A stretch of 64,000 bases of DNA from Pseudosporangium ferrugineum (lineage in GTDB: Bacteria > Actinomycetota > Actinomycetes > Mycobacteriales > Micromonosporaceae). The stretch covers positions 1 to 64,000 of the forward strand of contig NZ_PVZG01000023.1 of assembly GCF_003002065.1 (NCBI RefSeq), written 5' to 3'. Under the pieces are notes generated by a model. The model had not been told where the DNA came from and searched no databases. It was given only the letters and a program-made list of their open reading frames with translations. Below are positions 8,315 to 15,508 of the stretch, in pieces. Both the position numbers and the translations under genes were made by a program. The stretch's first letter is position 1. The number at the start of each line of letters is the position of its first letter.

Positions 8315-9775
8315 ATGGGCCTTCTTCCCGCGGTTCTGGCCGCCGTCCTCACCGCCACCGCCCCCGCGCCGGCCGCGGTGCCCGACTATCCGACGGCGGA
8401 GGCGGGCAACCCGTTCGTCGCCGGGTGGTACGCCGACCCCGACGCCGCCGTCTACGAGGGGCGCTACTGGGTCTACCCCACCTCGTCCCGCCCGTACGAC
8501 GAGCAGACGTACCTGGACGCCTTCAGCTCGGCCGACCTCGTCCACTGGACCAAGCACCCGAACGTGCTCACCACGGCGAACGTCAGCTGGGCCCGCCGGG
8601 CGGTGTGGGCGCCCGCGCCGGTGCACCGCGACGGGCGCTACTACCTGTACTTCGGCGCCAACGACATCCAGAACGACAGCGAGCGCGGCGGCATCGGCGT
8701 CGCGGTCGCCGACCGGCCGGAGGGTCCGTACACGGACGCCATCGGCGCGCCCCTGGTCGACCGCTTCGTCAACGGCGCCCAGCCGATCGACCAGGACGTC
8801 TTCGTCGACGACGACGGGCAGGCGTACCTGTACTACGGCGGCTGGGGGCACGCCAACGTGGCGAAGCTCAACAGCGACATGATCAGCCTCGGCCGCTTCG
8901 CCGACGGCAGCACGTTCAAGGAGATCACCCCGGCCGGCTACACCGAGGGCTCCCAGATGTTCAAGCGCGACGGCACGTACTACCTGATGTGGTCGGAGGG
9001 CGGCTGGGGCGGCCCGGACTACTCGGTCGCGTACGCGACGGCGGACTCGCCCACCGGCCCGTTCACCGAGCGCGCGAAGATCCTCACCCAGGACCCCGAG
9101 GTGGCGAAGGGCTCCGGCCACAACTCGGTGATCAACGTGCCGGGCACCGACATCTGGTACATCGTGTACCACCGCCGGCCGCTGAGCGAGACCGACGCGA
9201 ACCACCGGCAGATCGCGTACGACCGCATGTACTTCAACCCGGACGGCACCATCCAGCCGGTGTCGATGAAGGTCCGGGACAACTTCGCCGACGGGGACGC
9301 GGTGGGCTGGCGCACGTACGGCTCGACCTGGTCGGCGGCGGGCGGCGCGTACCGGGCGACCGCCTCCGCGGGCGGCAAGGCGTTGCAGGACACCAACTTC
9401 GGGGATCTCACGTACGACGCGGACGTGACCATCGACTCCGGCACCGGCGACGCGGGCGTGGTCTTCCGGGCCTCCCAGCCGGCGGTGGGCACGGACAGCT
9501 ACCGCGGCTACTACGCCGGCCTGACCACCGCGGGCCGGGTGATCCTGGGCCGGGCCGACAACAACTGGCGCCTGCTCGCCTCGACCCCGATGACGGTCAC
9601 CCGCGGGACCCGCTACCACCTGCGCGTGCAGGCGACAGGATCGACCATCAAGGTGTACGTCGGCAGCTCCACCACCCCCCGCCTGACCGTGACGGACCCG
9701 ACCTTCACCACCGGCACGACGGGCGTCCGCGTCTTCCACACCGCGGCCACGTTCGACAACGTCGCGGTCGACTGA
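8315..9775 (+). CDS. Secreted GH43 glycosidase with C-terminal jelly-roll domain
   Basis: A 486-residue exported enzyme: a Sec signal peptide ends near AAVPDYP (residues 1-22), then a five-bladed propeller of family GH43 with the catalytic-base segment AGWYADPDAAVYEGRYWVY and EGSQMFKRDGTYYLMWSEGGW as the general-acid region. From about residue 322 a beta-sandwich begins (DNFADGDAVGW...), resembling DUF1080/CBM66-type domains. GH43 enzymes act on arabinan, xylan or related beta-linked side chains; the exact substrate is not readable. A strong hairpin follows the stop. Confidence 0.88.
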   Translation: MGLLPAVLAAVLTATAPAPAAVPDYPTAEAGNPFVAGWYADPDAAVYEGRYWVYPTSSRPYDEQTYLDAFSSADLVHWTKHPNVLTTANVSWARRAVWAPAPVHRDGRYYLYFGANDIQNDSERGGIGVAVADRPEGPYTDAIGAPLVDRFVNGAQPIDQDVFVDDDGQAYLYYGGWGHANVAKLNSDMISLGRFADGSTFKEITPAGYTEGSQMFKRDGTYYLMWSEGGWGGPDYSVAYATADSPTGPFTERAKILTQDPEVAKGSGHNSVINVPGTDIWYIVYHRRPLSETDANHRQIAYDRMYFNPDGTIQPVSMKVRDNFADGDAVGWRTYGSTWSAAGGAYRATASAGGKALQDTNFGDLTYDADVTIDSGTGDAGVVFRASQPAVGTDSYRGYYAGLTTAGRVILGRADNNWRLLASTPMTVTRGTRYHLRVQATGSTIKVYVGSSTTPRLTVTDPTFTTGTTGVRVFHTAATFDNVAVD

Positions 9776-9789
9776 CGTACCGATTCTCC

Positions 9790-9819
9790 GGCGCCATCGC
9801 CCCCGTGGGCGGTGGCGCC
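9790..9819 (+). terminator. Terminator hairpin after the GH43 gene
   Basis: Arms 9790-9802 (GGCGCCATCGCCC) and 9807-9819 pair over 13 bp with one G-U-type mismatch around a 4-nt loop, 14 bp after the stop codon. Confidence 0.7.
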
Positions 9820-9956
9820 GTTCCGTGTCCGGGGAACCCGCCAGCATAGGCCCGATCCGACTGTGATGTGGCTTTTACTGGATCCAGACAGCAACCGGAC
9901 TGAAAAGCCTGAATTGCCCCGATCGACGCTAGTTTGATTCCTGAATTCACAGTCGA

Positions 9957-9979
9957 CTGTCCGGCAAATGGTCGGACAG
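9957..9979 (+). promoter_or_regulatory. Hairpin in the leader of the VCBS-repeat gene
   Basis: Seven-bp arms CTGTCCG (9957-9963) and CGGACAG (9973-9979) form a small hairpin directly upstream of the ribosome site AACGGGGAG. The surrounding 9776-9993 stretch is more AT-rich than the rest of the window and carries no other gene. A role in mRNA stability or translation is possible. Confidence 0.45.
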
Positions 9980-9993
9980 AAACGGGGAGCATC

Positions 9994-11067
9994 ATGTTTT
10001 CGGTAACGCGTCTTGTCAGTCTGGCGGCGGCCGCGACGGTCGCGATGATCGTCCAGATCCCGGCGACCGCGGCACACGCGGCGCCGCCGGCCGGTGGCGG
10101 ATTCAGCGGGGTCGCCGGCGACTTCAACGGCGACGGCCGCGACGACATCGTGACCTTCACCCGCGGTTCCAGCGCTGACGTGTACGTCGCCCTGTCCACC
10201 GGATCGGGCTTTTCCGGCACCGGCTGGAAATGGCATGACTATTTCGCCGCCGGAACGGAAACACCGTTGGTGGGCGACTTCAACGGCGACGGACGCGACG
10301 ACATCGCCACCTTCACCCGCGGTGCCGCCGCGGACGTCTACGTCGCCCTGTCCACCGGATCGCGGTTCGTCGGCACCGGCGTGAAGTGGCACAACTACTT
10401 CGCCGCCGGCACCGAGACCCCCGCCGTGGGCGACTTCAACGGCGACGGACGCGACGACATCGCCACCTTCACCCGCGGCTCCAGCGCCGACGTCTACGTC
10501 GCCCTCTCCACCGGCCACTCGTTCTCCGGCACCGGCTGGAAGTGGCACAACTACTTCGCCGCCGGCTCCGAGATCCCGGCAGTGGGCGACTTCAACGGCG
10601 ACGGACGCGACGACATCGCCACGTTCACCCGCGGCTCCAGCGCCGACGTCTACGTCGCCCTGTCCACCGGCTCGTCCTTCTCGGGCACCGGCTGGAAGTG
10701 GCACAACTACTTCGCGGTCGGCACCGAGCTGCCGTCGGTGGGCGACTTCAACAACGACGGACGCGACGACATCGTGACCTTCACCCGCGGCTCCAGCGCC
10801 GACGTCTACGTCGCGCTGTCCACCGGATCCTCGTTCTCCGGCACCGGCTGGAAGTGGCACGACTGGTTCGCCGTCGGCTCGGAGATCCCCGGCACGGGCG
10901 ACTTCACCGGCGACGGCCGCGCGGACATCGCCACCTTCACCCGTGGCTCGGCGGCCGACGTCTACGTGGCCCGCTCGACCGGCGGCACCTTCCTCGGCAC
11001 CGGCTGGAAGTGGCACAACTACTTCGCCGTCGGCTCGGAGATCCCGCAGCCCGGCATCCTCTGGTGA
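9994..11067 (+). CDS. Secreted VCBS/FG-GAP-like repeat protein
   Basis: A 357-residue exported protein with a signal peptide ending at AAHAA (about residue 29). The mature chain is six tandem 52-residue repeats, each starting GDFNGDGRDDI, a calcium-binding DxNxDGxxD loop, and ending in a GTGWKWHNYFA block. Repeats of this kind form beta-propeller blades; six complete units suggest a closed propeller. Other upstream ATGs in frame exist, but 9994 has the GGGGAG site at 9984-9989. A lectin or carbohydrate-binding role is possible but unproven. Confidence 0.85.
   Translation: MFSVTRLVSLAAAATVAMIVQIPATAAHAAPPAGGGFSGVAGDFNGDGRDDIVTFTRGSSADVYVALSTGSGFSGTGWKWHDYFAAGTETPLVGDFNGDGRDDIATFTRGAAADVYVALSTGSRFVGTGVKWHNYFAAGTETPAVGDFNGDGRDDIATFTRGSSADVYVALSTGHSFSGTGWKWHNYFAAGSEIPAVGDFNGDGRDDIATFTRGSSADVYVALSTGSSFSGTGWKWHNYFAVGTELPSVGDFNNDGRDDIVTFTRGSSADVYVALSTGSSFSGTGWKWHDWFAVGSEIPGTGDFTGDGRADIATFTRGSAADVYVARSTGGTFLGTGWKWHNYFAVGSEIPQPGILW
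10117..11052 (+). repeat. Six tandem 156-bp coding repeats
   Basis: Repeat units begin at 10117, 10273, 10429, 10585, 10741 and 10897, exactly 156 bp apart. They remain very similar at the DNA level, including third positions, which points to recent duplication or continuing recombination among units. Confidence 0.9.
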
Positions 11068-11089
11068 GGCCCTGACGCCCGTACGCCGA

Positions 11090-11118
11090 TGGCGCCGCCC
11101 CTGCCCGGGACGGCGCCA
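11090..11118 (+). terminator. Terminator hairpin after the VCBS-repeat gene
   Basis: TGGCGCCG (11090-11097) pairs with CGGCGCCA (11111-11118) across a 13-nt loop, 22 bp after the stop. It could also serve the convergent META gene. Confidence 0.55.
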
Positions 11119-11173
11119 CCGGCACGCTCAGATCCGGGCGAGGGCGGGCGAGCGAAGCCTTGAGGGCTTCCGC

Positions 11174-11950
11174 TCACGCGCCGGCGCGCAGTTGCAGGCC
11201 CTTGCCGCCGGGGTGGGTGAGCGTCAGCCGGTCGCCGGTGATCCGGTACGGCACCTCCCCGAGGAGGACGGCACGGACCGCCGCGTCCAGCGCCCTGAGC
11301 CGCGGCGGGCACTCCGGCGCGCGGGCGGGCAGGCCGGAGAAGGTGATCGTGGTGGCGCCGGCGGTCGCTTCGGCGTCGAGGGCGGCGCAGCCCGTCGAGC
11401 CGGTCACCCGGCCGGCGGCGAAGGTGAGGTGGGCCGCCGTACCGGCCGGGACCGAGGCCGCGGTCGCACCGTCGAGCAGCGACTCCACGGACCAGCGCGG
11501 TCCGGTCAGGGCTCGGTCCGGTTCGGCAGACCGCAGGTCGACCAGCCGGAGCCGGGCGTCCGCCGTGGTCAGCACGAGGGTGGCGGCGTCGAGGGTCCAG
11601 CGCGGGCCGTCCCGCAGAAACTCGGTCAGCCAGGTGTCCTGCGCCATCAGCTCCGGCGAGCAGGCCATCATCGTGCCGCCCAGGTCCGACACGACGAGCC
11701 GGTCGCCCTCGACGGCGAGCGTGCCGGAGAGATGGTTGCAGCCCGCCTCGGCGCTCACGGTGCCGGACCGGAAGGTCAGGCGTACGCGGGTGCCGCCGGC
11801 GAGCTGCCGTCCCGGGTCGTCCGCCGCGGACACGAACGTCCGGTCGAAGAGCGGCGCCCCCTCCCCGCCACCAGGGGGTGCCGCCGTGCCGCCGCAGCCC
11901 GCCGCCATGATCGTCATCGCCGCCAGAAAGCCCCATCGTCCGATCGTCAT
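11174..11950 (-). CDS. META-domain lipoprotein (HslJ-like, two domains)
   Basis: A 258-residue lipoprotein: the signal peptide ends in a lipobox MAAGC with the acylated cysteine near residue 19. Two META/HslJ-type domains follow. The first has VSAEAGCNHLSG...GGTMMACS, the second VTGSTGCAALDAEAT...ARAPECPP; each keeps the paired cysteines seen in the family. HslJ domains are linked to heat and novobiocin tolerance in enterobacteria, but the biochemical function is unknown. It is monocistronic, upstream of nothing on its strand within 100 bp. Confidence 0.82.
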   Translation of the reverse strand: MTIGRWGFLAAMTIMAAGCGGTAAPPGGGEGAPLFDRTFVSAADDPGRQLAGGTRVRLTFRSGTVSAEAGCNHLSGTLAVEGDRLVVSDLGGTMMACSPELMAQDTWLTEFLRDGPRWTLDAATLVLTTADARLRLVDLRSAEPDRALTGPRWSVESLLDGATAASVPAGTAAHLTFAAGRVTGSTGCAALDAEATAGATTITFSGLPARAPECPPRLRALDAAVRAVLLGEVPYRITGDRLTLTHPGGKGLQLRAGA

Positions 11951-12044
11951 GCCGACTCCGACGCCATGCCCGCATGCCCCGTTCCCTCGCCTGCGCCCGG
12001 AAGGCCCCGGCGCGCGCTGCCGGGGCCCCGCGGATCACTTCTCC

Positions 12045-13022
12045 TTACGCCGGGGACAGGCCCTCGGCGTAATCGAAAAGGCTCTTGATGTCATTGTCGA
12101 AATACGGCCCATCCATCTGGGCGGGGTCGCTGTGCCGGTGACTGACCACGCTGTTGCTGTATCCCAGCCCGGTCGAATCGTTGTATTCCTGGAGCCAGGG
12201 ACCACCGCTGGAACCCTGGGTCATGTTGCACCAGGCACGCACCTGCTGATTGTGCCCGTTCCACGTCGTGCCCTGGCAGAAGTACTGCACGTCGCCCGGG
12301 AATCCGCCGGCCGCCGGGTAGCCCAGGATGGTCACCGCGACGGAGTAGCCCCAGTTCCAGCGCAGGCCCATGCCGCCGACGGTGTCGACCACCTTGGCGC
12401 CGTAGATCCCGCCGTTGTTCATGATCGCGATCGCCATGTCCTCGTCGCGGTTGCTGCTGCTCGTCCACGCCGTACGGCTGGTGAGGTTGTACGCGACGAA
12501 GCGCCCGACCGGCTCGTTGCCCTGCCGGAACCCGGGCACGAAGATGAAGTTCGAGAACCAGGCGCCGCCGGAACCGGAGTGCACGCAGTGCCCGGCGGTG
12601 AGCACCAGGCGCTTCTTTCCGCTGTTCAGGGCGCTGGCGGAACACTCGCCGGGCCCGCTGGGGGTGGACACGTAGACCTTGCCGACGACGACGGACTCGT
12701 TCAGCGCGGCCAGGCCCCGCTTCGGCAGAGCGGGAGCCACACTGCCGGGCTTGCCCTGCGGCGCGGCGGGCGCGTCCGCGGTGGATTCGGAGCCCTTGAT
12801 GTCCAGGTTCACCGCGGAAGCCATCCGGGCCGGCGTCCAGTACGCCTCCACCGCGGCCACCGCCGCCTGGTCGGTGACCGCCCTCCCGTCGTGCGTCCGC
12901 GCGACCGTGCTGACGTTGCCCGTACCCGCGGCGGGCGGCGCGGCCTGCGCCACCAGCCCGCCGGTGAGCGTCAGCACCAGGCCGGCGCCGGCCACGGTCA
13001 CCGATCTGAGAATGGATCTCAT
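12045..13022 (-). CDS. Secreted trypsin-like serine protease
   Basis: A 325-residue preproprotein. ATG 13022 is preferred over one 27 bp upstream because a GAAAGGAAA ribosome site sits 5 nt before it. A signal peptide ends at LVAQAA, then a propeptide of about 90 residues. The catalytic triad is visible: His in LVLTAGHCVHSG, Asp in NRDEDMAIAIM and Ser in TQGSSGGPWLQ. Two cysteine pairs fit exported S1/V8-like proteases. The upstream region holds a TATAGC -10-like element and the ATTCATTTGAAT palindrome at 13070-13081. Confidence 0.87.
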   Translation of the reverse strand: MRSILRSVTVAGAGLVLTLTGGLVAQAAPPAAGTGNVSTVARTHDGRAVTDQAAVAAVEAYWTPARMASAVNLDIKGSESTADAPAAPQGKPGSVAPALPKRGLAALNESVVVGKVYVSTPSGPGECSASALNSGKKRLVLTAGHCVHSGSGGAWFSNFIFVPGFRQGNEPVGRFVAYNLTSRTAWTSSSNRDEDMAIAIMNNGGIYGAKVVDTVGGMGLRWNWGYSVAVTILGYPAAGGFPGDVQYFCQGTTWNGHNQQVRAWCNMTQGSSGGPWLQEYNDSTGLGYSNSVVSHRHSDPAQMDGPYFDNDIKSLFDYAEGLSPA

Positions 13023-13049
13023 GCCGTTTCCTTTCGTGGTTGACGACAT

Positions 13050-13296
13050 TCGATCCGCCGATGCTATAGATTCATTTGAATGATCGATGTCCGGATGCCG
13101 ACTCGTTCCGATGCATCAAATCGAAAGGAATGGTATCGCCACCGGAATGGATCTCGAGAGGCGCCGGACAATCACGCCGAATTGGCACCAGAGTCCAAAC
13201 TGGACATTCACGGGACGTCAGAACGAGCTGAAGTTGTCGACGTCGATCAGGCCGAGCACCTCGGTGCGTACCCCCCGGGCACTCCTTCTCCGGAGA
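13050..13296. other. Intergenic stretch without a recognisable gene
   Basis: This stretch lies between the protease promoter and the VOC-gene terminator. It is AT-richer at its left end, with ATTCATTTGAAT at 13070-13081, an imperfect palindrome similar in arms to the one before the GH43 gene. A reading frame starting near 13087 on the plus strand lacks any family resemblance and runs into the convergent VOC gene, so I do not call it. Confidence 0.5.
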
Positions 13297-13297
13297 T

Positions 13298-13330
13298 CCC
13301 GGGAGCGATCCGGTGCGGACCGCTCCCGGG
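13298..13330 (-). terminator. Terminator hairpin after the sigma factor-VOC pair
   Basis: CCCGGGAGCG at 13298-13307 pairs perfectly with 13321-13330 over a 13-nt loop, 7 bp beyond the VOC-gene stop. Confidence 0.7.
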
Positions 13331-13336
13331 ACGGTG

Positions 13337-13720
13337 CTATCCGGCGGCCCGTTCGGCGGCGCTGCGCTCCACGCAGAACTCGTTGCCTTCCGGGTCCGCG
13401 AGCGTGACCCAGCCGGTGCCGTCCGGCCGGCGGTGGTCCTCGACGAGCGTCGCGCCGGCCCCGATCAGCCGGTCGACCTCCTCGTCGCGGGTCCGGTCCC
13501 CGGGCTGGAGATCGAGGTGGACCCGGTTCTTCACCACCCTGCCCTCGGGCACCCGGACGAACAGCAGCGCCGGCTGTCCCTCGGCGATCAGGACCGCCTC
13601 GGGGTCGCCCGGCACGTCGTCGTCGTGCATCGGGCGGCCGGTCACCGCCGACCAGAACGTCGCCAGCTCGTACGGATCACCGGTCGTGTCGAAGGTGATG
13701 TTATGGATGTTCGAGACCAT
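13337..13720 (-). CDS. VOC-superfamily (glyoxalase-like) protein
   Basis: A 127-residue protein with paired beta-alpha-beta-beta-beta modules of the vicinal-oxygen-chelate fold: NIHNITFDTTGDPYELATFWSAVTGR at the start and GWVTLADPEGNEFCVE near the end, where the last Glu is a usual metal ligand. It belongs to the group often annotated as glyoxalase-like domain 6; the reaction is unknown. Its start overlaps the end of the sigma-factor gene by 20 bp, so the two are probably translated together. Confidence 0.82.
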   Translation of the reverse strand: MVSNIHNITFDTTGDPYELATFWSAVTGRPMHDDDVPGDPEAVLIAEGQPALLFVRVPEGRVVKNRVHLDLQPGDRTRDEEVDRLIGAGATLVEDHRRPDGTGWVTLADPEGNEFCVERSAAERAAG

Positions 13721-14714
13721 CGTGCTCCCCGGAAACGGTAGGAATGCCCTGATCCGCCGGCAGGCGGTCCGGGAGCCCCAGGGCCGGGAACCGGTCGGCG
13801 TGGAAGGTGAGGATCTCGGTGATCTCCCCGCCGGTGACGCGCAGGACGTCGATCGTCAGCGGCAGGTACGCGCCCTCGTCCTCCCGCCACAGGTAGAAGG
13901 CGACGGCGGGCTGGCGGTTGACCGAGGTGGGGATGCCGGACAGCCCCTTCATGCCCTCGAAGCCGTCCTCGACCCAGTTGTTCACCACCGCGTCGCGGCC
14001 GGCGTACACGCCCGGGGTGGGCGGCATCGAGAACCGGACGTCGTCGCGGAGCATGGCGGAGAGGGCCGGTATGTCGGTCGCCACGCTGGCGTCGGTGAAG
14101 CGGCGGACGAGTTCGCGGGTCGCGGCGTCCGGCTCGCCCGCGGTCCAGTCCTGCCGCCCGGCCGGCAGGTGCTCGCGCATGCCGGCGCGGGCCCGCTGCA
14201 GCGCGCTGTTCACGGAGTTGACCGAGTCGCCGAGCAGCTCCGCAACCTCCTTCGCCGGCCAGCCGAGCACGTCCCGCAGGATCAGCACGGCTCGCGGGCG
14301 CGGCGCGAGGTGCTGGACCGCGACGACGTACGCCAGCTCGATCGTCTCCCGCGCGACGGCGGCGGTCTCCGGCTCGTCGGCGCCGCCCGCGGGCAGCTCG
14401 TCGAGCAGCCGGTCCGGGTACGGTTGCAGCCACCGCACCTCGCCGCCGGTCGCGGGCTCCGGGCGGCTTCCGGCCAGCAGGTCCAGGCAGGCGTTGGTGG
14501 CGATCCGGTAGAGCCAGGCCCGGAACGTCGACCGCCCCTCGAAGGTCTCCCGGCGCCGCCAGGCCCGCAGGAACGTCTCCTGCACGGCGTCCTCGGCGTC
14601 CTCGAACGACCCGAGCATCCGGTAGCAGTGCACGTGCAGTTCCCGCCGGTGCGGCTCCGCCAGCCCGGTGAACCGCGGCTCGTCGGCCTCGGCCAGGCTT
14701 GTCACCCTCATCAC
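13701..14714 (-). CDS. ECF sigma factor with C-terminal SnoaL-like domain
   Basis: A 337-residue sigma factor. Region 2 (HRRELHVHCYRMLGSFEDAEDAVQETFLRAWR) and region 4 (LAPRPRAVLILRDVLGWPAKEVAELLGDSVNSVNSALQRAR) are intact. From about residue 195 a SnoaL/NTF2-like domain follows (LVRRFTDASVATDIPALSAMLRDDVRFSMPP...). This architecture matches the SigG/SigJ-like ECF groups, in which the extra domain rather than a separate anti-sigma protein is thought to control activity. No anti-sigma gene adjoins. It is translationally coupled to the VOC gene. Confidence 0.88.
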   Translation of the reverse strand: MMRVTSLAEADEPRFTGLAEPHRRELHVHCYRMLGSFEDAEDAVQETFLRAWRRRETFEGRSTFRAWLYRIATNACLDLLAGSRPEPATGGEVRWLQPYPDRLLDELPAGGADEPETAAVARETIELAYVVAVQHLAPRPRAVLILRDVLGWPAKEVAELLGDSVNSVNSALQRARAGMREHLPAGRQDWTAGEPDAATRELVRRFTDASVATDIPALSAMLRDDVRFSMPPTPGVYAGRDAVVNNWVEDGFEGMKGLSGIPTSVNRQPAVAFYLWREDEGAYLPLTIDVLRVTGGEITEILTFHADRFPALGLPDRLPADQGIPTVSGEHDGLEHP

Positions 14715-14774
14715 GTCATCCTCCGCCTCGTCGTGTTCCGTCGCAGGTATGACGGGCGCGGAGCGGAAAACTCA

Positions 14775-15374
14775 TCACCGGGCCTTCGCCCGTACGGCGT
14801 GCACGATGACGGCGGCGCACGCGACGGGGTCCAGGGTGCCGGTGTTCAGGACCAGGTCGTAGCGGGTGGGCTCGCGCGGGTCCCAGCCGTACAGCCGCAA
14901 CGACATGTCGGCCCGCATCAGGTCCTCGCGGCGCTGGCGCCGGGCGGCCCGCTCGGGGCTGATCCCCGCGACCCGCGCCGCCCGCTCGACGCGCCGCGTC
15001 ACCGGGGCGTCCAGCCGTACGTGCAGGGCCCCCGGCCACGAGGACAGGATGAGGGCGCCGTTGCGGCCGACGATGACGCCTCCCCCGCGGGCGGCGTCCA
15101 GGACCCACTCGGTGTTGCGCAGCACCAGCTCGTGATCGTCGCGCTGGGCCATCGCCACGGCCGGGCCCTCCAGCGCGGCGTACGAGCCGCCCATCGCCGC
15201 GAACACCCGGGCGAGCAGGCCGTCGCCGGTGGAGGGGTCCTCGAGCTGCTCGGAGGAGAACGCCTGCGCGTGGAAGGGCACCCCGAGCTCCTCGGCCACG
15301 CGGGGACCGATCTCCTCCGCGCCCGAGCCGTACGCCTCGAAGATCGTCACGACGGGCGGGGCCGGCGTCGCCAT
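14775..15374 (-). CDS. Cytidylate-kinase-like family protein
   Basis: A 199-residue protein. Start ATG 15374 has a strong AGGAGG site 5-6 nt upstream, so a longer reading from 15479 is unlikely. VVTIFEAYGSGAEEIGPRVAEELGVPFHAQAFSSEQ matches the nucleotide-binding start of the cytidylate-kinase-2 family, although the usual P-loop GxGxxxxG[KS] has become GSGAEEIG with no lysine. GRNGALIL and HVRLDAPVTRRVERAARVAGISPERAARRQRREDLMRADM match later family blocks. Catalytic activity is uncertain. Confidence 0.75.
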   Translation of the reverse strand: MATPAPPVVTIFEAYGSGAEEIGPRVAEELGVPFHAQAFSSEQLEDPSTGDGLLARVFAAMGGSYAALEGPAVAMAQRDDHELVLRNTEWVLDAARGGGVIVGRNGALILSSWPGALHVRLDAPVTRRVERAARVAGISPERAARRQRREDLMRADMSLRLYGWDPREPTRYDLVLNTGTLDPVACAAVIVHAVRAKAR

Positions 15375-15419
15375 GGCACCTCCTACCCCGGTGGGTCCGG
15401 TCTCATCGTGCGCCGCCCC

Positions 15420-15443
15420 GGCAAGAGATGGCAATCCGTTGAC
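15420..15443 (+). promoter_or_regulatory. Composite operator upstream of uidA
   Basis: Three half-sites, GGCAAGA, GGCAA and TTGaC, are arranged over 24 bp. The order and spacing equal those of the complement of 26326-26349 in the uxaC/larA intergenic region (18 of 24 positions identical). The inner GGCAA-4-TTGAC part looks like a LacI-family palindrome. The likely binder is the LacI-type regulator at 27541-28626. Confidence 0.7.
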
Positions 15444-15508
15444 CTCGATCTCGCGCGACGCGCCCAATGGAGAGGACACCGCCGCAACGACCGCCGAGGA
15501 GGCCCACC

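Noticed and set aside
13087..13407. Possible 106-residue plus-strand gene near the protease promoter
   Set aside because: No ribosome site that stands out, no family resemblance, and it overlaps the terminator and the end of the VOC gene.
14775..15479. A longer start at 15479 for the cytidylate-kinase-like gene
   Set aside because: It would run through the uidA operator region and lacks a ribosome site, while ATG 15374 has AGGAGG at good spacing.
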